Under the pieces are notes generated by a model, which saw only the letters and a list, made by a program, of their open reading frames with translations, searched no databases and was not told where the DNA came from. Of a stretch of DNA of 7,869 bases, positions 1-5,032 are shown piece by piece. Source of the stretch: an uncultured Aliarcobacter sp. GTDB lineage: Bacteria; Campylobacterota; Campylobacteria; Campylobacterales; Arcobacteraceae. A program made the position numbers and the translations under genes. Every line of letters starts with the position of its first letter. The first letter of the stretch is position 1. The stretch spans positions 1 to 7,869 of the forward strand of contig CANRCH010000084.1 of assembly GCA_947629065.1 (NCBI GenBank), in the 5' to 3' direction.

Positions 1-369
1 TCCTGTAAGTGCATTTAGACAAACAGCAATAGCACCAACAAGAGTTTTTCCTTCTCCTGTTTTCATCTCTGCGATTCTGCCTTCATTTAAAACCATAGCA
101 CCAATTAATTGAACATCAAAAGGTCTCATATTTAAGGCTCTTTTACTAGCTTCTCTAGTAATTGCAAAGGATTCATTTAAAACTTCATCTAATGATTTCT
201 CTTCATTTTGTACAAGTTTTCTTAATTTATCAAACTCTGCTTTTAATTCTTCATCACTTAAATTTAAATAATTCTTCTCCAAAGAAGATATAATATTCGC
301 TCTTTTTCTATATTTTTTTACCACTCTATCATTTCTTGTACCAAAAACTTTTGAAAAAACATTTAACAT
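1..369 (-). CDS. secA: Protein translocase ATPase SecA, N-terminal part (cut by window edge)
   Basis: SecA is the ATPase motor that drives unfolded preproteins through the SecYEG channel in the inner membrane. The minus strand from 369 reads open to the window edge, giving the first 123 residues of a protein usually around 850-900 residues long. It begins [15 protein letters not shown], as SecA N-termini do. It continues with the helical N-terminal segment and the NBD1 stretch containing [11 protein letters not shown]. The Walker A motif MKTGEGKT lies at residues 102-109, within one residue of its place in E. coli SecA as I remember it. The start is fixed by an AAGGAA ribosome binding site (378-383, minus strand) about 8 nt upstream. 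It is divergent from lolA, another cell-envelope export gene. Family assignment is firm; everything beyond NBD1 lies outside the window. Confidence 0.97.
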   Translation of the reverse strand, partial: MLNVFSKVFGTRNDRVVKKYRKRANIISSLEKNYLNLSDEELKAEFDKLRKLVQNEEKSLDEVLNESFAITREASKRALNMRPFDVQLIGAMVLNEGRIAEMKTGEGKTLVGAIAVCLNALTG

Positions 370-388
370 AAAATTAGTTCCTTTTCGT

Positions 389-394
389 TATAAT
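389..394 (+). promoter_or_regulatory. Predicted -10 box of the lolA promoter
   Basis: TATAAT on the plus strand, 31 bp before the lolA ATG, with a start expected near 400-401. That start falls inside the opposing secA -10 box, so the two promoters overlap. An AAGG ribosome binding site (415-418) follows, 7 nt before the ATG. Confidence 0.6.
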
Positions 395-400
395 CTTGCG

Positions 401-406
401 ATTATA
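401..406 (-). promoter_or_regulatory. Predicted -10 box of the secA promoter
   Basis: On the minus strand this reads TATAAT, with a transcription start expected near 394 and the secA start codon at 369. No -35 box is evident, as is usual for sigma-70 promoters in Campylobacterota. The box is one arm of an inverted repeat shared with the opposing lolA promoter. Confidence 0.6.
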
Positions 407-425
407 TAGAAAAAAAGGTTAAGAA

Positions 426-953
426 ATGTTTTATAAAGTATTAGTAATTTTTATATCTTTATTTATAGCTTCAAGTGCAAGTGCAGATATTAGAAATTTA
501 GACTCGTTTTATGGTAATTTTGAACAAACTATAGTTTCAAGTAGCGAAAACAAAATAGAGTATAAAGGTAAGGTTTTTATAAAAAGTAGTGGAAAAATTC
601 TTTGGAAATATGAAACTCCAATTATAAAAAATGTTTATATTGACAATAGTATGGCAATAGTTGATGAGCCAGAACTTGAACAAGCAATTTTTACAAAACT
701 TGAAGATGAGATAAATATTATAAAACTTTTAAAAGATGCAAAAAAAGTTGATAATGAAAACTATATTTCTACTATTGATGGAGTAAAATATAGTATAAAA
801 ATTAAAAATGACAAAATAGAGAAAATCACTTATAAAGATAATTTAGATAATCTTGTAACTATAAATTTCTCAAATGTAGTTATAAATCAAGAGATTAATG
901 ATGAGATTTTTAAATTTATAGTTCCAAGTAACTATGATGTAATTAGAAAGTAA
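426..953 (+). CDS. lolA: Periplasmic outer-membrane lipoprotein carrier LolA
   Basis: LolA shuttles lipoproteins released by the inner-membrane LolCDE complex across the periplasm to the outer membrane. The 175-residue product has a clear Sec signal peptide: basic start, hydrophobic residues 5-15, and a probable signal peptidase I site after SASA at residue 20. The mature N-terminus, around DSFYGNFEQTI, matches the LolA pattern in which an early helix leads into strands carrying F-x-Q-T. A later segment, GKILWKYETP, matches the conserved G-x-(L/F)-x-W-x-Y-x-x-P motif. The rest is a beta-rich, lysine-rich sequence compatible with the half-barrel fold. The length is slightly shorter than E. coli LolA (about 200 residues) and typical of epsilonproteobacterial forms. 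It has its own promoter, facing secA, and the rnpB promoter begins 11 bp after its stop. Confidence 0.9.
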   Translation: MFYKVLVIFISLFIASSASADIRNLDSFYGNFEQTIVSSSENKIEYKGKVFIKSSGKILWKYETPIIKNVYIDNSMAIVDEPELEQAIFTKLEDEINIIKLLKDAKKVDNENYISTIDGVKYSIKIKNDKIEKITYKDNLDNLVTINFSNVVINQEINDEIFKFIVPSNYDVIRK

Positions 954-964
954 GCAAATTTAGC

Positions 965-970
965 TATAAT
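965..970 (+). promoter_or_regulatory. Predicted -10 box of the rnpB promoter
   Basis: TATAAT preceded by TTTAGC, 11 bp after the lolA stop codon. The expected start at about 976-978 coincides with the first base of the extended P1 helix of the RNase P RNA, which supports both calls. Confidence 0.65.
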
Positions 971-975
971 TTCGC

Positions 976-1300
976 TTTTAGGTAAAACAGACAATAGCTT
1001 GAATTTTCAAGAGTAAAGTCCGTGCTACAGTGAAGCAAGGTTCCATCTAACGGATGGCTAGAGTAATCTAAGGGACAGTGCAACAGAAAGGAAACAGCCA
1101 ATTTATTGGTGATGGTGAAAGGGTAGGGTAAGAGCCTACCAGTGTTTTGAGTAATCTAAACAGCTATGTAAACCCAACCTGTAGCAAGAAGATCTGGTAA
1201 AAGCTTCACATCTTTTGGTCTTCGCAAGATTCTTTAAGTAATTTAAGAACTAGATAAATTATTGTCAAATACAGAACACGGCTTACGTTTTGCCTAAAAA
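976..1300 (+). ncRNA. rnpB: RNase P RNA (catalytic RNA, bacterial class A)
   Basis: This is the RNA subunit of RNase P, which removes 5' leaders from tRNA precursors. The universal conserved blocks are present in order: GAGTAAAGTCCGTGCT at 1011-1026, ACAGTGCAACAGAAA at 1075-1089, GGTAAGAGCCTACC at 1127-1140, and ACAGAACACGGCTTAC at 1271-1286. The ends are defined by helix P1: 980-988 (AGGTAAAAC) pairs with 1287-1295 (GTTTTGCCT), extendable by four U-A pairs to 976 and 1299. Within P4, CCGTG (1020-1024) pairs with CACGG (1277-1281). A GGTAA at 1196-1200 sits where the L15 loop that contacts the tRNA 3' CCA is expected. No intrinsic terminator with a T-run follows directly, so the 3' end may be made by processing or by termination within the convergent HAD gene. 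Exact ends are good to a few nucleotides. Confidence 0.97.
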
Positions 1301-1315
1301 AATCTAAAATCAAAT

Positions 1316-1942
1316 CTAAATAAAAAACTTCTTTTCTATTTTTTTAATTAATTCATCTACACTATTTATAGCATTCTCTTTGTAGTCTGAAAATCCCCAA
1401 TTTACTAACACACTATCAATCCCAGCATTAAAGGCTGCTGTTGTATCTTTTAAAGAATCGCCAACTAGTTGTGCATTTTGTTTTTTTATATCGTGCATAT
1501 CTAATATTTTATGTACCATATCTGGGTGTGGTTTTGGTTTTGCTACATCGTTGTAACCTAAAATTGATGAGAAATATTTATCAATTTCAAGATGATTTAG
1601 CATCTTTTTTGCATAAATTGAGTTTGCATTTGTTGCAACACTAAATTTAAACTCACCTTTAAAATTTTCAAGAAGTTCTTTAATTCCATCATATAAAACC
1701 AAATCATCCAAACAGTTTTTTTCATAATACTCTGAAAAGAGTTTTGTTTGTTCTACTGTAAAATCTTTTGTTTCATAGAAAAACTCTGCACTATTTATAT
1801 TTATATCATTTACATTTTTTAAAATAAAATCGTGTTCCATCTTTTCTAAACCAAGATTTACTCTTACATGATTTACAGTATTTGCAATTGCATAACCACT
1901 ATTTACTAAAGTTCCATCCATATCAAAAATAATTAATTTCAT
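1316..1942 (-). CDS. HAD-superfamily hydrolase, phosphoglycolate-phosphatase-like (subfamily IA)
   Basis: A 208-residue soluble phosphatase of the haloacid dehalogenase superfamily. All four catalytic motifs are visible. Motif I is DMDGT with nucleophile Asp7 and acid/base Asp9. Motif II is VATNAN with Thr104. Motif III is KPKPHPD, with Lys135 the likely catalytic lysine. Motif IV is GDSLKD, with Asp162 and Asp166 for magnesium. Residues of about 15-80 form a helical C1-type cap between motifs I and II, as in Gph and PgmB-type enzymes. The start is supported by AGGGCT (1947-1952, minus strand) a few bases upstream. The gene converges on rnpB with about 15 bp between the 3' ends and has no operon partner in the window. 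Family and chemistry are secure; the substrate (phosphoglycolate, a sugar phosphate, a nucleotide or another) cannot be read from the sequence, so no gene symbol is given. Confidence 0.88.
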   Translation of the reverse strand: MKLIIFDMDGTLVNSGYAIANTVNHVRVNLGLEKMEHDFILKNVNDININSAEFFYETKDFTVEQTKLFSEYYEKNCLDDLVLYDGIKELLENFKGEFKFSVATNANSIYAKKMLNHLEIDKYFSSILGYNDVAKPKPHPDMVHKILDMHDIKKQNAQLVGDSLKDTTAAFNAGIDSVLVNWGFSDYKENAINSVDELIKKIEKKFFI

Positions 1943-1970
1943 TAAAAGCCCTAAAAATCGTATTTGAAAG

Positions 1971-1976
1971 ATTATA
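1971..1976 (-). promoter_or_regulatory. Predicted -10 box of the HAD-hydrolase promoter
   Basis: Reads TATAAT on the minus strand, 28 bp upstream of the ATG at 1942, giving a short leader of about 20 nt that contains the AGGGCT ribosome binding site. No clear -35 box is seen. Confidence 0.5.
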
Positions 1977-2053
1977 ATATAAACTCTTTTATAAAAAAGT
2001 TAATTTCTTTTTTAAATAGGACAAATTTTATCTTATTTTAATATTCACTCTAT

Positions 2054-2059
2054 TATAAT
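2054..2059 (+). promoter_or_regulatory. Predicted -10 box of the putative small RNA
   Basis: TATAAT with a T-rich upstream stretch, as in Campylobacterota promoters. A start 7-8 nt downstream, at about 2066-2067, falls exactly at the first base of an 8-bp stem (2067-2074 with 2108-2115). Confidence 0.55.
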
Positions 2060-2066
2060 TGCACTC

Positions 2067-2181
2067 ATAGGATATATGAATTAATCCTCCTACTAAATAA
2101 TTTTTAGTATCCTATAAACAAACTTTTGAAATAAATTAGAATATAGGCTTAGCAGTTTTTCCCTCTGCTAAGCCTTTTTTT
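2067..2181 (+). ncRNA. Putative small regulatory RNA, about 115 nt, unrecognised
   Basis: This stretch lies between the divergent HAD gene and the TauE/SafE gene and contains no usable reading frame; the only early ATG (2076) meets TAA after one codon. It is bounded by a TATAAT box on the left and a strong intrinsic terminator on the right, so a transcript of about 115 nt is expected. Folding by eye gives an outer stem ATAGGATA (2067-2074) with TATCCTAT (2108-2115). Inside it is a hairpin TACTAAA (2091-2097) with TTTAGTA (2103-2109). The two overlap by two bases, so one would be trimmed slightly. Between them, 2075-2090 is left mostly unpaired and carries CCTCCT (2086-2091). A linker of about 29 nt precedes the terminator hairpin, whose loop is TTTTTCCCT. 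I saw no SRP RNA, tmRNA or 6S RNA signature. It could instead be the leader of a longer transcript if the terminator is regulated, but there is no gene closely placed for that reading. Confidence 0.6.
2145..2181 (+). terminator. Strong intrinsic terminator
   Basis: An 11-bp perfect stem, AGGCTTAGCAG (2145-2155) with CTGCTAAGCCT (2165-2175), encloses a 9-nt loop TTTTTCCCT and runs into seven T residues (2175-2181). It is unusually GC-rich for this region. Orientation is plus: the minus-strand side has no good T-run. Since the nearest upstream gene is on the minus strand, it must end a non-coding plus-strand transcript. Confidence 0.9.
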
Positions 2182-2194
2182 ATACCCTTTAAAA

Positions 2195-2200
2195 TATAAT
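2195..2200 (+). promoter_or_regulatory. Predicted -10 box of the TauE/SafE-btu cluster
   Basis: TATAAT 45 bp before the ATG at 2246, just after the small-RNA terminator, giving a leader of about 40 nt. The next feature is the AAGGAA ribosome binding site at 2236-2241. It is the only obvious promoter-like site ahead of the cluster; whether transcription runs through to btuB cannot be seen from sequence. Confidence 0.5.
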
Positions 2201-2245
2201 ATAAACTTTTAATAAGCAAAAATAACAGATAATTCAAGGAAATAA

Positions 2246-2965
2246 ATGGAAGCCTTTAGCATAATATCAATAATAAGTATTGCACTTTTGGGTTCATTTG
2301 GACACTGTATTGGTATGTGTGGCGGAATAGTTGTAGCATATACAAGTATGAAAGTAAAAGCTGATGATAGTAAGGCAAAACAAATTATTGCACATTTAGC
2401 CTATGGATTTGGAAGAGTTACATCTTATACATTTTTGGGTGCAATATTTGGACTTTTAGGAAGTGTTATAGCTTTTACAAACTCTACAAAAGCGTTATTG
2501 TTTTTTGTAACTGGAGTTTTAATGGTTCTTGTGGGGCTTTCACTTCTTGGAAAAATCAAGTTTTTAACTTCAATTGAACACTCTTGCAGCAAATCACCTT
2601 TTTATCAAAAAACATTTAAAAAAGTTTTAGGAAGTAGTAGTTTTTCTAGCTTCTATGTTTTAGGTATTTTAAATGGGCTTTTACCTTGTGGGTTTGTATA
2701 TTTCTTTGCAATTACAGCAGCTGCAACAGCTAGTGTGTTTTGGGGTGCTTTTGTGATGTTTATTTTTGGACTTTGTACAATTCCAGCACTATTTATTCTT
2801 GGATTTTTTGCAGGTCTATTTAAACAATCAAAACTTAGAGATATTTTTATAAAAATAGCTTCAATATTAGTAATAATCATGGGAATAATGATGCTTTACA
2901 AAGGTTTTATGTTTTATACAAACCAAACTATGAATCACGAAATGACTCACGAGATGAAACACTAA
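2246..2965 (+). CDS. TauE/SafE-family (UreH/DsbD_2-like) membrane protein with Met/His tail
   Basis: A 239-residue inner-membrane protein with about six hydrophobic segments: roughly residues 4-32, 58-78, 83-101, 135-160, 164-191 and 203-223. The N-terminal signature GHCIGMCGG (residues 19-27; His20, Cys21, Cys25) and the mid-protein LNGLLPCG (142-149; Cys148) identify the COG2836-type branch of the TauE/SafE/UreH group. In other proteobacteria members of this branch often sit beside cbb3-oxidase assembly or metal-handling genes. The annotation 'sulfite exporter' is a family label and not a demonstrated function. The C-terminus after the last membrane segment alternates Met and His at every second residue (229-239), suggesting soft-metal binding such as copper or nickel/cobalt. 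The gene has its own promoter and begins the cluster that continues, 45 bp later, with a small ORF and then btu genes. Substrate unknown. Confidence 0.82.
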   Translation: MEAFSIISIISIALLGSFGHCIGMCGGIVVAYTSMKVKADDSKAKQIIAHLAYGFGRVTSYTFLGAIFGLLGSVIAFTNSTKALLFFVTGVLMVLVGLSLLGKIKFLTSIEHSCSKSPFYQKTFKKVLGSSSFSSFYVLGILNGLLPCGFVYFFAITAAATASVFWGAFVMFIFGLCTIPALFILGFFAGLFKQSKLRDIFIKIASILVIIMGIMMLYKGFMFYTNQTMNHEMTHEMKH

Positions 2966-2996
2966 GAAATAAAAAAACAAAATTTAAATTTAAAGA

Positions 2997-3002
2997 AAGG
3001 AG
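2997..3002 (+). promoter_or_regulatory. Near-consensus ribosome binding site of the 59-residue ORF
   Basis: AAGGAG sits 8 nt before the ATG at 3011. It is the closest match to the Shine-Dalgarno consensus in the window, better than those of the large genes around it. It is the main argument that the short ORF is translated. Confidence 0.75.
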
Positions 3003-3010
3003 AGAAAATA

Positions 3011-3190
3011 ATGAAAAGATGCAAAAACTACTTTAGCTTTTTTGGTATTTTACAAAGTGCAGTGATTAGCAAATTAAATAGCTTTTATTCACAAGTACAA
3101 GCAGTTTTTGTAAATATTGTAAATATAAATAAAAAGCATTTAGATATAAATCTAAAACCAATAAAAATAAATTTAACAAAAAATAATTAA
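3011..3190 (+). CDS. Small hypothetical protein, 59 residues, ahead of btuB
   Basis: An ATG-to-TAA reading frame of 60 codons fills almost the whole gap between the TauE/SafE gene and the TonB receptor gene, starting 45 bp after the first and ending 17 bp before the second. It has an AAGGAG ribosome binding site at ideal spacing. The product starts MKRCKNYFSFFGILQSAVIS, continues with an aromatic and hydrophobic stretch to about residue 38, and ends in a lysine/asparagine-rich, low-complexity tail (41-59). There is one cysteine (Cys4), no convincing cleavage site and no recognised domain. The first half could be an amphipathic or weakly hydrophobic helix. I do not recognise it. It could be a small membrane-associated partner of the uptake system, a leader peptide controlling btuB translation, or a spurious frame in AT-rich DNA. 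The ribosome binding site and tight packing argue against the last. Confidence 0.6.
   Translation: MKRCKNYFSFFGILQSAVISKLNSFYSQVQAVFVNIVNINKKHLDINLKPIKINLTKNN
3139..3156 (+). repeat. Inverted repeat in the 3' end of the small ORF, upstream of btuB
   Basis: TTTAGAT (3139-3145) and ATCTAAA (3150-3156) are perfect inverted copies around a 4-nt ATAA spacer, 51 bp before the btuB ATG. It could form a weak 7-bp hairpin or be a dyad site. With only one G-C pair per arm, chance in AT-rich sequence is quite possible. Confidence 0.35.
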
Positions 3191-3207
3191 AAAATTAAGA
3201 GGTCAAA

Positions 3208-5019
3208 ATGAAAAAAACAAAAATAAGCTTAGTTGCATGTATTATCTTAGCAACAAATCTTTACTCAAATGAAACTACAAAACTAGATGAAATCACAATT
3301 TCAAGTGCTACAAAATCAGAGCAAAAACTAAGAGATGTTACAGCAAATGTTGATGTAATAAAAGCAGAAGATATAGAATCGAGAAAATTTAAAACTGTAG
3401 CTGAAGCATTACAATCTTTATCTGGTGTTCAGGTATCAACAAGTGGTGGAATAGGGCAGCAAACTTCAATATTTTTAAGAGGAATGGAAAGTGGTAGAAC
3501 TTTAGTTCTAGTTGATGGTATAAGATATAATGACCCAACAAGTATTTCAGGAGCATCAAATCTTGAGCATTTGATGATAAATGATATTGAAAAAATAGAA
3601 GTAATTAAAGGTGCACAAAGTAGTATTTGGGGAGCAGATGCAAGTGCTGGAGTTATAAATATTATTACAAAATCTGCACAAAATGGAACGCATGGAAATG
3701 CAAGTTTTGAGTATGGAAGATATGATAGCAAAATAGCAAAAGCAAATATTTCACATAAAAATGAAAACTTTGATGCAAAACTTGGAGTTACTAGAGTTGA
3801 TGTAGATGGTTTTTCAGCTATGACACCAAGAGGTGAGAAAGCAAAAAAATATGAAAAAGATGGCTATGAAAATACAACTATAAATACACAACTAGGATTT
3901 AACTTTGATGAAAATAATAGAGTTTCAACTTCTTATGAATTTATAGACAGTAAAACAGATATTGATGGATATAATAGTATAACATTTGCACCAGATCCAA
4001 ATAATAGTGATACTGCTAAAACAAAAACACATTTAGCAAATCTTACTTATGAAAACAAAAATGATATAGCTCTTACAAAAGTTTATGGAAACTATACGAA
4101 TATAAAAAGAGAGTACTCTTATGGTGATTATAAAGGAAATGTAAAAGAGTATGGAGTAAATACAAGTATTGATTATTTAAACTCTTCAAATCTGACTTTG
4201 GGTGCTGATTATAAAAAATTTGAAGACAAAGGGTCTATCTCTAAAGATTTCAATAATAAAGGTATCTTTATTGCAAATACAAATAAGTTTTTTGATGATA
4301 AAACTATATTTACACAAGCTTTAAGATATGATAGATATAGCGATTTTGACAATAAAACAACAGGAAAAATAGGAATAAAACAGTATATTGTAGATGATTT
4401 AAATCTTAGTGCAAACTATGGAACAGGATATAATATTCCAAGTGCTTTCCAATTGTATGATGCTTCTAGTGGGAATATAAATCTAAAACCTGAAACAACA
4501 AAATCTTATGATATTGGAATTGAGTATAAAGGTTTTTCTGTAACTTACTTTAATACAAAAATAAAAGATATGATAGATTACAACTATGCTACTTGGGCTT
4601 ATGACCAAATGAGTGGTACAAGTAAAATAAAAGGTACTGAAATTGCTTATAAAAACTCTATTACAGAAGATATATTTTTAAACCTTAGCTATACAAATTT
4701 AAGTGCAAAAAATGATGGAGAGGAACTAGCAAGAAGAGCAAAAAATAAAGTAGGTTTTGGAGTTGATTATTATGGTTTAAAAGATTTCCACTTTAATTTA
4801 AATGGTGAATATATAGGAACTAGATATGATAGAGCAAATAAACAAGGTGCAAAAACTGGAAACTACACAATTTGGAATGCTTTAATAGATTATGATATAA
4901 ATAAAAACTTTTCAACTTATCTAAAACTTGATAATATTTTTAACAAAGATTACCAAATAGTGGACGGTTATGCAACAAGCCAAAGAGCTGCTTATCTTGG
5001 GCTGAAAGCTAGTTTTTAA
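3208..5019 (+). CDS. btuB: TonB-dependent outer-membrane receptor, BtuB-like (cobalamin/corrinoid)
   Basis: A 603-residue outer-membrane gated barrel that imports its ligand using TonB energy. The signal peptide is residues 1-20 (cleavage after LYS, before NE). It is followed by a TonB-box-like DEITIS (27-32), a plug domain at about 43-155 with typical FLRGMESGRTLVLVDG and IEKIEVIKGAQSSIWGADA segments, then a 22-strand-type barrel. The C-terminus reads DNIFNKDYQIVDGYATS and ends in ASF with a terminal Phe, the outer-membrane assembly signal; the N-(I/L)-F-x-K-D-Y-x-x-V-x-G-Y pattern is typical of BtuB. Length matches E. coli BtuB (about 614). The AAGAGG at 3197-3202 supports the start. The binding protein, permease and ATPase genes directly downstream support cobalamin as ligand. 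A related corrinoid, or less likely a siderophore or haem, is possible because receptor sequence alone is a weak guide to ligand. Confidence 0.8.
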   Translation: MKKTKISLVACIILATNLYSNETTKLDEITISSATKSEQKLRDVTANVDVIKAEDIESRKFKTVAEALQSLSGVQVSTSGGIGQQTSIFLRGMESGRTLVLVDGIRYNDPTSISGASNLEHLMINDIEKIEVIKGAQSSIWGADASAGVINIITKSAQNGTHGNASFEYGRYDSKIAKANISHKNENFDAKLGVTRVDVDGFSAMTPRGEKAKKYEKDGYENTTINTQLGFNFDENNRVSTSYEFIDSKTDIDGYNSITFAPDPNNSDTAKTKTHLANLTYENKNDIALTKVYGNYTNIKREYSYGDYKGNVKEYGVNTSIDYLNSSNLTLGADYKKFEDKGSISKDFNNKGIFIANTNKFFDDKTIFTQALRYDRYSDFDNKTTGKIGIKQYIVDDLNLSANYGTGYNIPSAFQLYDASSGNINLKPETTKSYDIGIEYKGFSVTYFNTKIKDMIDYNYATWAYDQMSGTSKIKGTEIAYKNSITEDIFLNLSYTNLSAKNDGEELARRAKNKVGFGVDYYGLKDFHFNLNGEYIGTRYDRANKQGAKTGNYTIWNALIDYDINKNFSTYLKLDNIFNKDYQIVDGYATSQRAAYLGLKASF

Positions 5020-5032
5020 GGATAATTTTTAG

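Noticed and set aside
1319..1346. Possible A-run/T-run terminator for rnpB within the HAD 3' end
   Set aside because: The only stem would be A-U pairs from homopolymer runs with no G-C pairs; too weak to call in AT-rich DNA.
1441..1644. 67-codon plus-strand frame inside the HAD gene
   Set aside because: Antisense shadow of a gene with all four HAD motifs; no ribosome binding site and no recognisable protein.
2067..2181. Identification of the small RNA as SRP RNA, tmRNA or 6S RNA
   Set aside because: There is no SRP GGAA-type tetraloop with its asymmetric internal loop, no tag reading frame or tRNA-like end, and it is too short and not rod-like enough for 6S RNA.
2653..2880. 75-codon minus-strand frame inside the TauE/SafE gene
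   Set aside because: Antisense to a well-supported membrane protein gene; composition follows the reverse complement of hydrophobic codons.
2975..2995. AAATTTAAATTT palindrome between the TauE/SafE gene and the small ORF
   Set aside because: Low-complexity A/T palindrome, expected by chance here; no T-run and no operator-like features.
3429..3731. 100-codon minus-strand frame inside btuB
   Set aside because: Antisense shadow over the conserved plug domain of the receptor.
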